From positions 186,001 through 250,000 of the forward strand of contig NZ_CP032626.1 in the NCBI RefSeq assembly GCF_003627035.1: a DNA stretch of 64,000 nt, given 5' to 3'. Position 1 is the stretch's first letter; each line of letters opens with the position of its first letter. Positions 1 through 8,591 of this stretch are shown here, in pieces. Below the pieces are notes generated by a model. The model saw only the letters and a program-made list of their open reading frames with translations. It searched no databases and had not been told where the DNA came from. The stretch comes from Apilactobacillus bombintestini (GTDB taxonomy: Bacteria; Bacillota; Bacilli; Lactobacillales; Lactobacillaceae). The position numbers and the translations under genes were made by a program.

Positions 1-1
1 T

Positions 2-373
2 TTAACTAAAGACACTACGGTAAATATCGAAACGGCACTTAAACTGGGGGATTCGTTAGATGGTCATATCGTACAAGGCCATGTGAATGGGATGGGACAA
101 ATAGTCACCATCCATGATCGAATTAATTCCAAGTTATTTGAGATTAAAACTGATCATCAACTATTAGAAGAGATGATTCCCAAAGGCTCGATAACTGTAA
201 ATGGTGTGAGTTTAACCATCGTAGATATTTTTTCAGATAGCCTTTCGGTTAGTCTTACTAATCACTCGGAACAAGTAACTAATTTTAAAGATTATCAAGT
301 AGGCGACATCGTCAATATCGAAACGGATTTTATTGGTCGCCAAGTGAATGCATATTTAAAAAATAAGGAGTAA
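2..373 (+). CDS. ribE: Riboflavin synthase alpha subunit (5' end outside window)
   Basis: Riboflavin synthase converts two 6,7-dimethyl-8-ribityllumazine molecules to riboflavin in the cytoplasm. The frame is open to the left edge, so the N-terminal half is missing. The visible part has the family signature DGHIVQGHVNG followed by a second-barrel motif (GSITVNGVSLTIVDI) and the SLTNHSE segment typical of the C-terminal lumazine-binding repeat. An internal ATG at 83 lies in the middle of the conserved DGHIVQGHV block and is not a real start. It ends 2 bases before ribBA, so it is part of a rib operon in the order E-BA-H; ribD and any FMN riboswitch would lie to the left of the window. Confidence 0.95.
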   Translation, partial: LTKDTTVNIETALKLGDSLDGHIVQGHVNGMGQIVTIHDRINSKLFEIKTDHQLLEEMIPKGSITVNGVSLTIVDIFSDSLSVSLTNHSEQVTNFKDYQVGDIVNIETDFIGRQVNAYLKNKE

Positions 374-375
374 TT

Positions 376-1578
376 ATGGATACCATCAATAAAATTAAAA
401 AAGCGGTGAAACAACTAAAAGCTGGCAACGTCATCGTAGTGGCGGATGCCCCTAACCGCGAAGCTGAATGTGATTTAGTAGGTTCCGCGCAACTAGCTTC
501 TCCCGCAATAATTAATACCGTCATAAAGGAAGCTAGAGGAGTCTTATGTGCTCCTTTAACGAAAAGTAGAGCTGAACAATTACATTTAAATTTAATGGTT
601 AAAAATAATACGGAAAAATTTAATACCAAATTTTTAGTTAGTCTAGATTCGAAAAAAGTTTCTACGGGAGTATCACCACTAGATCGTGCACAGACTTTAA
701 ATGATTTAGCGGACGGTAAAAATAGTTCTGCGGATTTTGAAAATCCTGGTCATATTTTTCCACTAATGGCTGAAGGCGACGGAGTATTAGCCAGAACTGG
801 TCATACGGAAGCTTCTGTAGACATGATGAAAATCGCTGGGTTATCACCAGTAGCTTTTATTTGTGAAGCTATTCAAGATAATGGTGAAATGTATCGCTAT
901 GGTGATGCTAAACAATTAGCCGAAAAATTAGACACGGTCTTAATAACGGTAGCCGATATTAGAAAATATCGTTACTTAGTTAATGATGGTGCTATTGCTA
1001 AATTAGATACGGTAGATTTACCTACGTCGTATGGAGATTTTACTCTCACCGATTATCAAAGTACTGAAGATGGCCAACTACAATTAGTGCTTAAATCCAA
1101 GAAGCCATCCGATTCTAAAACACCTTTAGTCCGACTTCATTCGGAATGCTTTACTGGGGATGTATTGGGTTCTAAACGTTGTGATTGTGGTGAACAATTA
1201 ACACATTCGTTACAACTCATTAGCGAACACGGCGGTTACTTGATTTATTTACGTCAAGAAGGCCGTGGTATCGGATTAAAGGACAAGTTAAAGACGTATA
1301 AATTACAACAAAACGGCGTCGATACATATGATGCCAACGTGATGTTAGATCATGCTCCCGATGAGCGTGAATACCTAATTGCAGCAGCTATTTTAAAAGA
1401 TATGGGAATTAATAATATTCAATTATTAACTAATAATCCTGATAAAATTGCTCAACTACAAAATTTAGGAATTACTATATCTAAACGGGTACCGTTAGAA
1501 ATACCTAAAAACGGGGTGGATGACGATTATTTAACCACCAAGAAAAATAAATTTAATCATTTATTAAAACAAATATAA
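376..1578 (+). CDS. ribBA: Bifunctional DHBP synthase / GTP cyclohydrolase II
   Basis: This 400-residue protein makes both riboflavin precursors: 3,4-dihydroxy-2-butanone-4-phosphate (N-terminal RibB half) and the pyrimidine from GTP (C-terminal RibA half). The RibB half shows STGVSPLDRAQT, GVLARTGHTEASVD and the ICEAIQDNGEM region. The RibA half has the zinc/GTP motif SECFTGDVLGSKRCDCGEQL and YLRQEGRGIGL. The acidic loop reads DAPNREAECD (residues 24-33) where most RibB enzymes have DDEDRENEGD-like sequence, so several usual acidic and glycine positions are changed while R28, E29, E31 and D33 remain. It follows ribE by 2 bases with GGAG just upstream. The function of the RibA half is secure; the RibB half is probably active. 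Confidence 0.95.
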   Translation: MDTINKIKKAVKQLKAGNVIVVADAPNREAECDLVGSAQLASPAIINTVIKEARGVLCAPLTKSRAEQLHLNLMVKNNTEKFNTKFLVSLDSKKVSTGVSPLDRAQTLNDLADGKNSSADFENPGHIFPLMAEGDGVLARTGHTEASVDMMKIAGLSPVAFICEAIQDNGEMYRYGDAKQLAEKLDTVLITVADIRKYRYLVNDGAIAKLDTVDLPTSYGDFTLTDYQSTEDGQLQLVLKSKKPSDSKTPLVRLHSECFTGDVLGSKRCDCGEQLTHSLQLISEHGGYLIYLRQEGRGIGLKDKLKTYKLQQNGVDTYDANVMLDHAPDEREYLIAAAILKDMGINNIQLLTNNPDKIAQLQNLGITISKRVPLEIPKNGVDDDYLTTKKNKFNHLLKQI

Positions 1579-1595
1579 AAATGGAGATGTATCAA

Positions 1596-2060
1596 ATGGA
1601 ATATGAAGGTAAATTAATCGCAAGTAACGATGCAAAAGTAGCAATCGTAGTAAGTAAATTCAATAAATCCGTGACTGATAAATTAAGAGCGGGAGCTAAA
1701 AGTATTTTTCTAAGATATGGTATTGCCGAAAACAATATTGATACCGTTTGGGTACCGGGAGCTTTTGAAATCCCAGCTATTGCCAAATTACTACTAAGTT
1801 CTAATAAATATGATGGAGTTTGCGCATTAGGATCAGTTATTAAAGGCCAAACTAGTCATTATGATTATGTATGTAGTGGCGTTACTTCCGGAATTAATCA
1901 AATTGCGCTGGAATTTTCTACTCCTATTACTTTCGGAGTATTAACTACGGATACTTTAGAACAAGCCCAACAACGTGCCGGTGGAAAAGGCGGTAACAAA
2001 GGGGAAGAATGTGCTACCGATATCATTGAATTAATAGATTTACGCAAACAATTAAGTTAG
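1596..2060 (+). CDS. ribH: 6,7-dimethyl-8-ribityllumazine synthase
   Basis: Lumazine synthase condenses the RibA-pathway pyrimidine with DHBP; it is the last step before riboflavin synthase. The 154-residue product has VSKFN near residue 20, VPGAFEIP (53-60) and GSVIKGQTSHYDYVC with the catalytic-type His88. ATGs also occur at 1581 and 1587, but GGAG at 1583-1586 gives correct spacing only for 1596, and 154 residues is the normal family length. A terminator follows directly, so this is the last gene of the rib operon. Confidence 0.95.
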   Translation: MEYEGKLIASNDAKVAIVVSKFNKSVTDKLRAGAKSIFLRYGIAENNIDTVWVPGAFEIPAIAKLLLSSNKYDGVCALGSVIKGQTSHYDYVCSGVTSGINQIALEFSTPITFGVLTTDTLEQAQQRAGGKGGNKGEECATDIIELIDLRKQLS

Positions 2061-2072
2061 TGAAATAATAAG

Positions 2073-2101
2073 ACCTCTACGATAATTCATAGAGGTTTTT
2101 T
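2073..2101 (+). terminator. Terminator of the rib operon
   Basis: ACCTCTA (2073-2079) pairs with TAGAGGT (2090-2096) and is followed by a T run. It lies 13 bases after ribH. Confidence 0.9.
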
Positions 2102-2234
2102 ACTTATATAATCCATCTAAATCATTATCAAAGTACTATCAAATATACTACAATTAAAGTAGTGGTATTTTATGTAAATATAGCGTACAATTAAAAATTA
2201 ATGAGAAAACAATGATAGAAACAGGAGGGTCAAT

Positions 2235-4757
2235 ATGGCTGATTTAGTAAGATTATATAATCGATTCCAACCTGACCACTACAACATTTATTTAGATGTT
2301 AGTCGTAAAGATAAAAAATTCGGTGGAACTACCACCATTTATGGTAATGCTAGTGACACTAAGATTGGTATTCACGAAAAGGACTTACAAGTAAGTTCCG
2401 TTAAAGTAGATGATCAAGAAGTATCCTTTGACGTAGATAACGATAACCAAGTTATTAACGTAGAATTACCTCATACCGGAGAGGTTGCTGTAACTATTGA
2501 TTACACCGCTACTCTAACCGATTCTATGATGGGAATTTATCCATCTTATTACAAGGTTAACGGTGAAACTAAACAATTAGTAGGAACTCAATTTGAAACT
2601 AACTTTGCTCGTCAAGCATTCCCATGTGTGGATGAACCCGAAGCTAAAGCTAAGTTCAAATTAGCTCTTAAGTTTGATGAACAACCGGGCGAAATTGCTA
2701 TCGCCAACATGCCAGAAACTAAGGTAGAAAACGGGGTTCACTACTTTGACGAAACCGTTCGTATGTCTACTTACTTAGTAGCCTTTGCCTTTGGTGATAT
2801 GCAAAGTAAAATGACTGAAACTAAGAGTGGGGTAAAAGTAGGAGTATTTGCTACTAAAGCCCACGCTGCTAAAGAATTAGACTTTGCGTTAGATATCGCA
2901 AAACGTTCTATTGAATTCTACGAAGACTTCTACCAAACTCCATATCCATTACCACATTCATGGCAATTAGCATTACCTGACTTCTCAGCTGGTGCGATGG
3001 AAAACTGGGGACTAGTAACTTACCGTGAAGCATACTTGTTACTAGATCCTGACAACACTTCCTTTACTGTAAAGCAACGTGTTGCTACTGTTATTGCCCA
3101 TGAATTAGCTCACCAATGGTTTGGTGACTTAGTAACTATGCGTTGGTGGGATGACTTATGGTTAAACGAAAGTTTTGCCAACATGATGGAATATGTAGCC
3201 GTAGATGCACTAGAACCAACTTGGAACATTTGGGAAACTTTCCAAACTACCGAAGCTCCTATGGCATTGAAACGTGACGCCGTAGATGGCGTTCAATCCG
3301 TTCACGTACAAGTAAATAATCCTGCAGAAATCGATGCATTATTCGATGCTGCGATTGTTTATGCTAAGGGTGCTCGTATGCTAGTTATGGTACGTGCTTT
3401 AATTGGTGACGATGCGCTACGTGCTGGTTTGAAGAACTACTTTGCTGCTCATAAATACAATAATGCGGCAGGTAATGACTTATGGGACGCCTTAGGTAAA
3501 GCTTCTGGCATGGACTTACAAAGCATTATGAAGTCCTGGCTAGAACAACCTGGTTACCCAGTAGTTTCTGCCTATGTAGAAGATAATCATTTGAAGTTAT
3601 CACAAAAACAATTCTTCGTAGGGGATGGCAAAGACCAAGGTCGTCGTTGGCAAATTCCATTGGCAAGCAATTACGATAAAGCACCTGAAATCTTCAAAGA
3701 TGAAACTTTAGATTTAGGTGACTACGATGAATTACGTAAAGCCAATGGCAAGCCATTCCGTGTAAACGTGGGTAACAATTCTCACTTCGTCGTTAAATAC
3801 GATGATCAATTATTAAATGATATTTTAGATAATGCCGATGACTTATCAGCTATTGATAAAATGCAAGTACTACAAGACCTACGTTTATTAGCTGAAGCAC
3901 AACAAATTTCTTATGCTTCCGTAGTACCAGTATTAAAGAAGTTTGCCGACAGTCATTCTAACGTGGTAAACGATGCATTATACAGCTTAGCCTTTAACTT
4001 AACTAAATTTGTGGCTCCTAAGTCGGATGAAGAAGCTAACTTAAAACGTTTCATCCGTGATTTAAGTGCTGCACAATTAGACCGTCTAGATTTATCTGGT
4101 TATGATGATGAACCTAACGAAGATAAATTAACTCGTCCATACATTCTAAAGGCTGCTCTATACGGTGAAAACCCAGACTTTATCGAAGCTGCGCATGCAT
4201 TATTCCAAGACCATGCTAAAGACTTAGTTTCCTTACCAGCGGACACTCGTGTGTTCATCTTAGCTAATGAAACTAACAATTACGCTAGCCAAGAATTATT
4301 AGATAACTTACTAACTCAATACGAAGAATCCACTGACCCCAGTTACAAAGCTGATTTAGCACAAGCATTACCTGCATTAAAAGATGCTAAGTTGCTAGGT
4401 CAATTAGTGGCTAATTTCGAAGATAGTAGTGTTATCAAACCTCAAGACTTACGTGCTTGGTTCGCTGGTGTGTTAAACAATAACGAAGGCCAACAATTCG
4501 CTTGGGATTGGTTAAGAAACGAATGGCAATGGCTAGAAGATACTGTTGGTGGAGACATGGAATTTACTACTTACATTACAGTAGTTTCCAACACTTTCCA
4601 TACTCCTAACCGCTTAGCCGAATTCAAAGAATTCTTTGATCCTAAGTTAGACACTCCAGGTTTAACTAGAGAAATTAAGATGGATACTCATGCTATCGAA
4701 AGTCGTGTTCAATTAGTAGAAGCACAAAAAGATGCCGTAAACGAAGCGTTGAAATAA
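2235..4757 (+). CDS. pepN: Lysyl/alanyl aminopeptidase, M1 family
   Basis: PepN removes N-terminal residues from peptides in the cytoplasm and is a main peptidase of lactic acid bacteria. The 840-residue protein has the M1 exopeptidase motif GAMEN (253-257) and the zinc site HELAHQW with H289, E290, H293 and E312 in LWLNESFAN. The length and an ERAP1-like C-terminal half fit the family. AGGAGGG stands 8 bases before the ATG. Codon use is more G/C-ending than in neighbouring small genes, as expected for a highly expressed gene. It is a single-gene unit between two terminators and probably works on peptides delivered by OppA-type importers such as those at 20.8-24.4 kb. Confidence 0.97.
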   Translation: MADLVRLYNRFQPDHYNIYLDVSRKDKKFGGTTTIYGNASDTKIGIHEKDLQVSSVKVDDQEVSFDVDNDNQVINVELPHTGEVAVTIDYTATLTDSMMGIYPSYYKVNGETKQLVGTQFETNFARQAFPCVDEPEAKAKFKLALKFDEQPGEIAIANMPETKVENGVHYFDETVRMSTYLVAFAFGDMQSKMTETKSGVKVGVFATKAHAAKELDFALDIAKRSIEFYEDFYQTPYPLPHSWQLALPDFSAGAMENWGLVTYREAYLLLDPDNTSFTVKQRVATVIAHELAHQWFGDLVTMRWWDDLWLNESFANMMEYVAVDALEPTWNIWETFQTTEAPMALKRDAVDGVQSVHVQVNNPAEIDALFDAAIVYAKGARMLVMVRALIGDDALRAGLKNYFAAHKYNNAAGNDLWDALGKASGMDLQSIMKSWLEQPGYPVVSAYVEDNHLKLSQKQFFVGDGKDQGRRWQIPLASNYDKAPEIFKDETLDLGDYDELRKANGKPFRVNVGNNSHFVVKYDDQLLNDILDNADDLSAIDKMQVLQDLRLLAEAQQISYASVVPVLKKFADSHSNVVNDALYSLAFNLTKFVAPKSDEEANLKRFIRDLSAAQLDRLDLSGYDDEPNEDKLTRPYILKAALYGENPDFIEAAHALFQDHAKDLVSLPADTRVFILANETNNYASQELLDNLLTQYEESTDPSYKADLAQALPALKDAKLLGQLVANFEDSSVIKPQDLRAWFAGVLNNNEGQQFAWDWLRNEWQWLEDTVGGDMEFTTYITVVSNTFHTPNRLAEFKEFFDPKLDTPGLTREIKMDTHAIESRVQLVEAQKDAVNEALK

Positions 4758-4761
4758 AAAT

Positions 4762-4793
4762 AAAAGCACCTGCTAAACAGCAGGTGCTTTTTT
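4762..4793. terminator. Bidirectional terminator between pepN and the TM2 gene
   Basis: A 13-bp stem, AAAAGCACCTGCT with its complement and a 4-base loop, followed by T6 on the plus strand and bounded by A/T runs on both sides. It serves pepN and the convergent gene ending at 4803. Confidence 0.93.
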
Positions 4794-4802
4794 GATAGTT
4801 AT

Positions 4803-5258
4803 TTATTTTTGTGGATGACTAAAATCAGTAATATCATCGCTATCCACGTCTACACTATTATTCTTACCGTGGTTAATAGAATCTACGGTTTGGTTAGTAA
4901 TAAATAAAATAGAATCATGTAGTGCATCTAAGCGATTTTGCTTTAAGAATTGGTTAATGTGGAAAGCATCGACAATCCACCAAACCCAAGTAATTAACAA
5001 GATTAAAAAGCCTACTAATAAGATAGCAGTAAGGTAACCAATAATAGTTAAAACTAACATTAAAATGGCATTGTTACGCTTTAGGTAGAAACGGTGGGCA
5101 CCCCACATACCTAAGAATAACCATAAAAGCCAAGTAACTACGGTGTCAGCTTTTTCACCATTGGCACGTTGCTTTACTAATTCTTGTTCATTTTTACTTA
5201 GTTTACCAAAAGCTTCTAATGTTTCTTTTTCGTATTGATCTACATTCAAATTTTGCAT
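4803..5258 (-). CDS. TM2-domain membrane protein
   Basis: The 151-residue product has a hydrophilic N-terminus (residues 1-40), then a TM2 domain: WLLWLFLGMWGAHRFYL, a second hydrophobic helix (LMLVLTIIGYLTAILLVG) and the ITWVWWIVDAF end typical of the family, followed by a charged tail rich in Asp. TM2 proteins are small two-to-three-helix membrane proteins of poorly defined role. The start is the ATG at 5258 because AGGAG (minus strand, 5269-5273) is 10 bases upstream; a TTG three codons earlier is too close to it. It stands alone, facing away from the DUF805 gene, which is another small membrane protein. Confidence 0.85.
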   Translation of the reverse strand: MQNLNVDQYEKETLEAFGKLSKNEQELVKQRANGEKADTVVTWLLWLFLGMWGAHRFYLKRNNAILMLVLTIIGYLTAILLVGFLILLITWVWWIVDAFHINQFLKQNRLDALHDSILFITNQTVDSINHGKNNSVDVDSDDITDFSHPQK

Positions 5259-5394
5259 AATATACAATCTCCTACAACATTCTCCCTAAATTATAGCACG
5301 CAATATAAACATGTATAAATTATATAGATTGATTTTTATAACTCACTTAGTTTACTATATATATAGTTGATAAACACAAAAAGGAGAGATAATT

Positions 5395-5814
5395 ATGTTT
5401 AAAGCATTTCGCTTATTCTGGAAAAACTACTTTAACTTTAAAGGAACTAGTAAACGTTACGAATTTTGGTGGATGGCATTAATTAATGCTGTAGTTACTT
5501 TAATTCTAATTGCCGCATTTGGTGGTCTTGGTGCAGTTATGGGAGCTAAAGGTTTCTCAACTGGTGCTATTGTTGGTGTTGCTCTTGCAGTTATCTACAA
5601 CATTGCAACTATTATTCCAAACATTTCCATTTACTTCCGTCGTTACCGTGATGCCGGTGTAACTCCATGGTGGTTACTAGCTACTATTGTATTGCCTGCT
5701 ATCCTAAAAGCAACTGACTTTTACGATAAGGCTGCATGGTTAAGAACTATCGTATTTATTATCGGAGTTATTAACTTCATCATCTTGGTTATGCCAAGCA
5801 AAAACAAAGACTAG
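5395..5814 (+). CDS. DUF805 family membrane protein
   Basis: The 139-residue protein begins with the family hallmark FRLFWKNYFNFKGTSKRYEFWW and has four predicted membrane helices (around residues 25-45, 55-75, 88-105 and 115-135) with the conserved IYFRRYRDAG segment before the third. Family members are small inner-membrane proteins with no settled function. AAGGAGAG lies 9 bases before the ATG. A terminator follows, so it is transcribed alone. Confidence 0.9.
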   Translation: MFKAFRLFWKNYFNFKGTSKRYEFWWMALINAVVTLILIAAFGGLGAVMGAKGFSTGAIVGVALAVIYNIATIIPNISIYFRRYRDAGVTPWWLLATIVLPAILKATDFYDKAAWLRTIVFIIGVINFIILVMPSKNKD

Positions 5815-5822
5815 TAAAAATT

Positions 5823-5850
5823 AAAGAAGTGGGATGACCACTTCTTTTTT
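5823..5850 (+). terminator. Terminator of the DUF805 gene
   Basis: AAAGAAGTGG (5823-5832) pairs perfectly with CCACTTCTTT (5838-5847), with a 5-base loop and a T run. Confidence 0.93.
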
Positions 5851-5916
5851 ATTTGCAATGAGACTAAATATTCATTGTGTAACTTATAAATGAAAAAATT
5901 TTAAAGAAGGATTTAT

Positions 5917-6003
5917 TTGAATAATCAACGTTTAAATACTATTGCGATGATAGTAATTGGTATTTTGTTACTAATTCTAGTAGTCACTTATATAACACAA
6001 TAA
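5917..6003 (+). CDS. Small single-helix membrane protein, 28 residues
   Basis: A TTG start at 5917 has AAGAAGG 6 bases upstream and opens a 28-codon frame that ends in TAA only 5 bases before a strong terminator. The product starts with a polar segment (NNQRLNT) and continues as one hydrophobic helix (IAMIVIGILLLILVVTYI). The layout of ribosome site, frame and terminator in about 130 bases suggests a real gene rather than chance. No family is recognised; it could be a small membrane regulator or a type I-like toxin, but no antisense RNA was identified. Confidence 0.55.
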   Translation: MNNQRLNTIAMIVIGILLLILVVTYITQ

Positions 6004-6007
6004 AAAA

Positions 6008-6034
6008 AGCAGCGGAGATTCCGCTGCTCTTTTT
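6008..6034. terminator. Terminator after the 28-residue gene, probably bidirectional
   Basis: AGCAGCGG (6008-6015) pairs with CCGCTGCT (6021-6028) around a 5-base loop, with T5 on the plus side and an A run on the minus side. The convergent gene ends at 6040. Confidence 0.92.
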
Positions 6035-6039
6035 GTATA

Positions 6040-7065
6040 TTAAAATCTAGCTAAAATGGCGATGGCAATGATGATAACCAAAACTAGGAAGTTAGCTAAT
6101 TTGTGATTTAACACAATGGCGATAAATTCACGAATTAAGGCGTTAGGTAAGAAGAATCCACTAGTTTTAGAACCGATACCATCAATCTTCATACCAGCGT
6201 TTCTAGCGTACGCATTAGCACGATAAATGTGATAGTTGTTGGAAACATAAATTCCGTTATCCGGATTTAATTGATATTTATCGACGATTTTTCTAGAAAA
6301 ACTAAAGTTTTGAATAGTGTTTTTAGATTGATCTTCAGCAACTACGTCTTTTTCAGCCACATGTTTAGATAATACATATTGGCGCATAGCTACACCTTCG
6401 GGCACGGTTTCGTCGCCACCTTGTCCACCAGAACAAATAATTAGGGGAGCTACATTACCGCTATGAATTTGTTGTTTATAAAAATCAATAGCACGATCAA
6501 TTCTAGAAGCTAATAGTGGTGAAACGCGGTCACCATCTAATAAGCCGGCACCTAAGACGATAATGAAATCCTTATTGCGCTTAGGACGATAGTAGTTACA
6601 AATCATTACGGATAAGGAGAAAATCACGAATAAACTCAAAATATAGAAAATACCCATTTCACTGATATGTTCTAAAATTCCGTTATAAGGTTTAGGAATT
6701 AGTTTTTTAAATAATAAATAGTTAAATAATGGGTATAACACCATGATAATTCCGATGATTAACGTTAATAAATTGGCTAAATTGTGGCTTTCACGACGCC
6801 ATACAATAATTCCATTCCAGATTAGTAAAACGGCGTGTAGGGCATAAATTAATGTAACCACCACGGCTAGAAATACAAACACGATTAAGAATAATAGATG
6901 TAAGATTTTGCTATCCGTAATTAACGAGAAAAACATTAAATTACCGGCAATGGCAAAGATAGTTAAGAGACCTAAAAGACCGTTTAAAAAGCTAGCCTTT
7001 CTAAGATAAAAACTGTAAGCAAACACCGCAATTAAAATAAGTAAAATTAAGGGTAAAAAGTACAT
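6040..7065 (-). CDS. YdcF/ElyC-family (DUF218) membrane protein
   Basis: The 341-residue protein has five or six N-terminal membrane helices (residues 1-160), then a soluble DUF218 domain beginning DFIIVLGAGLLDGDRVSPLLASRID and continuing with ICSGGQGGDETVPEG and EDQSKNTIQNFSFS, and a last hydrophobic helix. DUF218/ElyC proteins act in envelope biology, but the substrate is unknown. The ATG at 7065 is chosen: GGTGG is 5 bases upstream, whereas an in-frame ATG at 7098 lies inside the terminator hairpin of the upstream gene. It follows the SEC10-like gene on the same strand but is separated from it by that terminator. Confidence 0.85.
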   Translation of the reverse strand: MYFLPLILLILIAVFAYSFYLRKASFLNGLLGLLTIFAIAGNLMFFSLITDSKILHLLFLIVFVFLAVVVTLIYALHAVLLIWNGIIVWRRESHNLANLLTLIIGIIMVLYPLFNYLLFKKLIPKPYNGILEHISEMGIFYILSLFVIFSLSVMICNYYRPKRNKDFIIVLGAGLLDGDRVSPLLASRIDRAIDFYKQQIHSGNVAPLIICSGGQGGDETVPEGVAMRQYVLSKHVAEKDVVAEDQSKNTIQNFSFSRKIVDKYQLNPDNGIYVSNNYHIYRANAYARNAGMKIDGIGSKTSGFFLPNALIREFIAIVLNHKLANFLVLVIIIAIAILARF

Positions 7066-7085
7066 ATTATCCACCTTTTCATATA

Positions 7086-7114
7086 AAAAAGCCCACATTA
7101 AGTGTGAGCTTTTA
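7086..7114 (-). terminator. Terminator of the SEC10/PgrA-like gene
   Basis: On the minus strand AAAGCTCACA pairs with TGTGGGCTTT (one G-T) around a 4-base loop, followed by a T6 run. Confidence 0.85.
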
Positions 7115-7134
7115 TGTTTATCTATTATTTTACA

Positions 7135-8178
7135 CTAAATTAAGTCACCTGTGACAAATTTAGGATTTACTTTTGCATTGTGAGGCACCATGAAGAAGTG
7201 AATGCCACCGAATTTATCAAAACTAACTCCAAAGTAGTTAGGTTGATATTGTTTATGAATGTCTAGATTCATTAATGCAGTAGCGTGACCCCAGTAAGAA
7301 GGACCGTCTTCAAATAATTGAAGAGCCATAGAGTTGTAGATGGCGTGTTTTAAGGCCGCCATAGAAACTACTCGTTTCTTTAACTTAGGATCAGTTAATG
7401 CAAATGATGGGTTATCACTGTAGTTTTCTTCGGCTACATCAGAAATATTGAACTGCTTAGCCACTACTTTTCTAGCATTAGGGTTATGTCCTGTCTTGTG
7501 GTGGGTGTTGTTCCAGTTATCTTTACTGTAAACATCCGCATAGGCTTGGGCAGCTTCAATAGAGTTCTTAGAAGCTTTGTATTGAATACCGCCAGTTTGC
7601 GTAATTACGGAATTAATCAGGTCCAATCCGAACTTAGTTAATTCTTTACGATCGGCATAACTCATGTGATTTAAATCGACATTGCGAGATAAATCGAGCT
7701 TGCTAGGAGTAAAGGAGTTCATAGCTAGACCGTTTAGACCAATTTTTCCTAATTGTACTTGTAACTTGTAATTACCAATAGCTTTTTCACTGGCAGCAGT
7801 TTTCAAGCGTTTAATAGTGTATTCCTTAGGAACGCGAATCACGTTTTTTGGATTATCACTAGGTTGGTAATTAATCTTAGTTACGAAGTTAGCATCCGAA
7901 CCCGGGTCGGTAATTTGATTACCTTTGACCTTCATGGCTTCGGTAGGAATAAAGTTGTTTAAGTCATCTTTGCTAAGTTGACTAATAGATTTAGTGGTAG
8001 CTACTATCGCATCATCAGTAGTTTGTTGCTTGAATTTTAATAAAGCATCTTTGCTGACTTTTACGGTAGTAGGTTTAGAAGTAGTTTTCTTATTAGATTG
8101 ATGATCGAACACCGCTAAACCAATACCAAATACTGCAACCGCTGCAGCAATCGAGATTAAAGTAACCGATTTTTTCAT
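7135..8178 (-). CDS. Membrane-anchored SEC10/PgrA-like (CAP-related) protein
   Basis: The 347-residue product has an N-terminal signal anchor (residues 4-23, no lipobox Cys) and a Thr/Lys-rich linker. The C-terminal part resembles the SEC10/PgrA surface-exclusion domain, a CAP-like fold: an AAQAYADVYSKDNW segment, then PSYWGHATALMNLD and NYFGVSFDKFGGIHFFMVP. It would sit outside the cell, tethered to the membrane. In conjugative plasmids such domains block mating-pair formation, but chromosomal copies are common in lactobacilli with no proven role. It is 12 bases downstream of a small two-helix membrane protein gene and probably co-transcribed with it. AGGAGG lies before the ATG. Confidence 0.75.
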   Translation of the reverse strand: MKKSVTLISIAAAVAVFGIGLAVFDHQSNKKTTSKPTTVKVSKDALLKFKQQTTDDAIVATTKSISQLSKDDLNNFIPTEAMKVKGNQITDPGSDANFVTKINYQPSDNPKNVIRVPKEYTIKRLKTAASEKAIGNYKLQVQLGKIGLNGLAMNSFTPSKLDLSRNVDLNHMSYADRKELTKFGLDLINSVITQTGGIQYKASKNSIEAAQAYADVYSKDNWNNTHHKTGHNPNARKVVAKQFNISDVAEENYSDNPSFALTDPKLKKRVVSMAALKHAIYNSMALQLFEDGPSYWGHATALMNLDIHKQYQPNYFGVSFDKFGGIHFFMVPHNAKVNPKFVTGDLI

Positions 8179-8190
8179 GGATTAAACCTC

Positions 8191-8412
8191 CTATTTAGTA
8201 CCGAGTAAGTAGACGGCAGCGCCGACTAGTAATACCCCGATAACAACTACGAATAAGCCAAATTTAATTAACTTACCGCCAATTCCGTCCCATGCAGGTT
8301 TGTTAGACATGGCACGAAGTTTAAAGAAAAACCAGCCAATTCCCATACAGATAGCTCCGAATAAGAACACTCCGTAGGCAAAAAGCATGAAATAACTTTG
8401 AGTATGTTGCAT
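8191..8412 (-). CDS. Small two-helix membrane protein
   Basis: The 73-residue product has two hydrophobic helices (residues 8-29 and 49-70) joined by a loop with KLRAMSNKPAWDG. I do not recognise a family. It is first in a two-gene unit with the SEC10/PgrA-like protein, so it may assist its membrane placement (inference). The nearest purine-rich stretch (GGGAGTG) is about 14 bases upstream of the ATG, a little far, so the start is not certain. Confidence 0.65.
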   Translation of the reverse strand: MQHTQSYFMLFAYGVFLFGAICMGIGWFFFKLRAMSNKPAWDGIGGKLIKFGLFVVVIGVLLVGAAVYLLGTK

Positions 8413-8518
8413 AAGCTATAAGTTCACTCCCTAAATTAAATTTTTGCTTGCAGTTATATTATCACAACTATAACCAGTAACATATATTATTTTAGCAGAA
8501 TTAAGAAATATTTAATAA

Positions 8519-8547
8519 TTACAACGCTTGCCTATAAGTGTTATACT
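8519..8547 (+). promoter_or_regulatory. Predicted promoter of the MFS gene at 8592
   Basis: TTACAA (8519-8524) and TATACT (8542-8547) with a 17-base spacer, 45 bases before the gene. Confidence 0.55.
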
Positions 8548-8591
8548 TTTATATTTAATGTAAGTAAATTTATTGAGGAGATGACCCGCCT

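Noticed and set aside
1-373. FMN riboswitch of the rib operon
   Set aside because: The window begins inside ribE; any riboswitch would be further left and is not visible.
330-629. Frames of 60-130 codons on the strand opposite known genes (for example 330-629, 34765-34977, 39685-40041, 57950-58333, 62031-62396)
   Set aside because: They lie within well-supported genes, lack ribosome sites and have non-natural composition.
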